In this document: piece by piece, positions 61,590 through 64,000 of the stretch
How the letters are laid out: each line of letters starts with the position of its first letter
How positions within the stretch are numbered: the first letter of the stretch is position 1
NCBI GenBank assembly: GCA_030141605.1
Contig: JAQGDQ010000008.1
Span: 198,501-262,500, forward strand
Length of the DNA stretch: 64,000 nt
Direction of reading: 5' to 3'
Origin: Tubiluchus corallicola
Lineage: Eukaryota > Priapulida > Priapulimorpha > Priapulimorphida > Tubiluchidae
Notes under the pieces: model-generated
What the model was told of the DNA's origin: nothing
The model's input: only the letters and a program-made list of their open reading frames with translations
Database searches by the model: none
Translations under genes and position numbers: made by a program

Positions 61590-64000
61590 GTTTTTATGTG
61601 CCTGTAATAAATTGGCTTCATATAAAAATGATCTTTAAACTGCTAAATAACTTCAATGAAATTTGGCAAAAACTTTTAAAATAAGCAGTCATTTCTTCCG
61701 ACGTAGACTTACTCAAAATTTTCCCTGAATGAAATTAATTAAAATACGACTATCTTCCGCACTCGTATTTACCCGTTTTGTGACACACCTTAAAGCTAAT
61801 TTAATATTTTTGCCCGTAAGGTTTGACTGATTATTTTTCGTGTAATCCTTAGAGATTTTAGTGTTTATAAAGCTGGCGATGCTGCGTAATAAAGTTTCAT
61901 TTGCAAATGATTTGGCGTCATAGCAAACTTTTTCCACTACTGTCTGTTAATTTAACATGTGACAAAATTCATATTTGCATTATATCAAATTTTGCTTTAC
62001 ATTTTTATGCATGAGGATTTGAAGAGACAGGCAAAAGTGTAATTAGCACCCTATCTATCGTCTAAGTTCTTACAAAGTACTGACTATGACTGATATTATA
62101 ATCTGTACTGTTGAGTGGGTTACTCATTGCCTGACACTTTACTTGTTACCAAACAATACCTTAACCGTAGAACGCACTATCCTGACAACAATTCAATCTG
62201 CAAGCCGGTCTTTTGTACAACCTGTTTCGGTCAACACTAATTATTTTTCTCCCCTGGTTAAGCAAAGTTTGATAAGGGGCCTTTCACACAAGACACTGTA
62301 CTGCGCGTTTCCCAAGGCCGTGGAAAACGTTTACATTGGATACCGGCTTAGAAAAACGGTGTTTTCATATTCGCTTCATAAACACCTTTAAGGAAAAAGT
62401 GGTTTCTGATGAGGCTGCTCTGTAAGTCTTTTGTGAAAAGAACATTGAGGTATGGGAATACTTTTTGCTTTTTAACACATATCCGGTTTGATGAAATGTT
62501 TCAACGGCAGTAGTTAGCATAGCTGGGATAGGCCGAATATTTTTTCTCGCACCTTTGCTCTAACTTCAGGTGTTTGTATATGCGCGCAGTCGTTTATGCT
62601 TCTTGGTTAGCATCAGTTCTGCAACTTTCTGCTTTGTGAGATTTATAAGCTTTAATTTACATAATTTTAGTTTATTATTTGCTGAGAATTTTTGATTCAC
62701 TCTCATTTCATAAAAGCGAAAGAACATAAATTCACCAAACGCTTGCCAAATTATTATTTTAATTCATTTAATTTATTAACTTATTTTCGTTTATTACGTC
62801 TGCGTACAGTACTGCCGTAGAAACTATAATTAATGAATGCCAAAGAAATAATGAGTAATCAATGACAAAATATCGATTCGATTTTCTTTGGCATTTGACA
62901 TTCAATTCTTCAATTTTACACCGTTCTCCAATCTTCAGTAGTTTATGTATAAATCCATTCAGACTTTTCTGCAAATGTCTTTGGAAAAATTTGAGCCAAG
63001 TGAATCCAGCACAAAAGTCTTCTGATAACTCTTGGTATGGGAACAAGACTGTAGATTGCACAATGAATTGACGGTAGACCGTTTTCGTTCTCACTCTCCT
63101 AAGAATAATGTTTTTTACTGCATTTTTGTGATTTTTTAACCGTTATTCCTATAGGCCCCGAAAGCATAAAAAACTAAATTTACATAATTATAGTGTGAGT
63201 AATTGGGTTTAACCACCTCAGAATTGTTAAACGAAACCAATTATACAAAAATTATGTTTATGACCTTTCTGTGCCCAAAACTTAAATGTTTGAGGTTTAA
63301 GATGGCACAGTAATTATACTTAAGACAAGGTTAACTCATTATACATGCGAGTCAGTAAAGTTTAATTAAAGGTGCTGCTGTATTAACTAGAAGCCTTATT
63401 GCCATTATTTCTAACACGCAGTTAAACAAATCGTCCTAAACAAGGCCAGTTGCTATTTGAGGTAAAGCACATCAATGGAAAGATAAAAATAAGAAAGCAA
63501 GTACAGAAAAATAGATTTCTTGTAATTAATTTGTTAGTGATAGAAGGTAACTGCTAACGCTTTTGTCATGGTTAAAAGGCCAAGAATTTTCTGGCCAAAA
63601 TTCCACAGAGCAGAAGCCCGAGGAAAAACGTGGATTTATAAAAAGCGTCTAAGAATGTCGAGATAACGTTCTACAAAGGTGCTGTCTAATAACCGCGGAC
63701 TTAGTGTATTTTATCACTATTTTATCGTTATCACCAGACTTGGACGTTGTCATTTTACCATTCAGATATTGTAGTTTTGTTTTGTAAGCAACAGTTCATT
63801 CATACAACATTCTGCATTTTCACGCTGCCCGCAGGGACGCTGCATTTACCTCTCCGCGCTGTTTATTGCTTACTAAATCAATTTATGGTGGCAAATCACA
63901 ACCCATGTGCCCCACCAAGGAGAGCTTTCACGTAGACCAGTTCTTTGAAAAGTGCCTTTGACGAAACTGGACATTACTCTTTATTGGTGTGTCGATTATA
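61590..64000. other. Right-hand end, no gene recognised
   Basis: Several 60-110 codon frames exist on both strands but overlap one another and lack motifs or splice support. Later exons of the MGN gene could lie here unrecognised. Confidence 0.35.

Overview
This window is metazoan nuclear DNA, AT-rich by eye and transposon-dense. Genes are cut by many GT-AG introns. The gene content fits an aquatic invertebrate: an insect-GR-like (GRL) seven-transmembrane receptor, a family I understand to be missing from vertebrates, and an intronless GT92 glycosyltransferase. I cannot name the species. All exon models were assembled by eye from reading frame, GT-AG borders, intron phase and remembered family motifs.

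Layout. Positions 150-19401 (minus) hold a full gamma-glutamyltransferase (GGT) gene of 15 exons whose phases all agree (579 codons plus stop). A GT92 gene (2739-4151, plus) lies antisense inside one of its introns. About 8 kb upstream of the GGT start, 27348-29433 (minus) repeats the 5' end of the gene: a start exon and a transmembrane exon, then a short exon that stops early. This is either a truncated tandem paralogue or an alternative 5' end.

Positions 21.0-26.8 kb and 28.3-44.2 kb are a transposon graveyard. It holds two LINE fragments in opposite orientations and a third farther on, paired MITEs, a PIF/Harbinger remnant carrying a TTCGAA-rich hAT-like insertion, a putative solo LTR, Copia and Gypsy relics, and two copies of an unusual element whose ends are arrays of a GGCACAGGTAAAAAT-like word.

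Positions 43112-45906 (minus) hold a complete four-exon GRL gene (418 codons) with three phase-0 introns near the 3' end and a TM7 motif TYYVVLQQF. One of the array-ended elements sits in its last intron. From 49917 the plus strand carries the first two exons of an unrecognised gene whose protein starts MGN (likely N-myristoylated) and soon has a KKKKR stretch. The gene runs to or past the right edge. A long-armed foldback element and a hairpin repeat lie in its first intron. I see no bacterial-type features, CRISPR array, rRNA or convincing tRNA.

How the genes relate: the GGT, GT92 and GRL products act at the cell surface or secretory pathway by family, but nothing shows that they work together. 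Their proximity is best read as chance plus local duplication.
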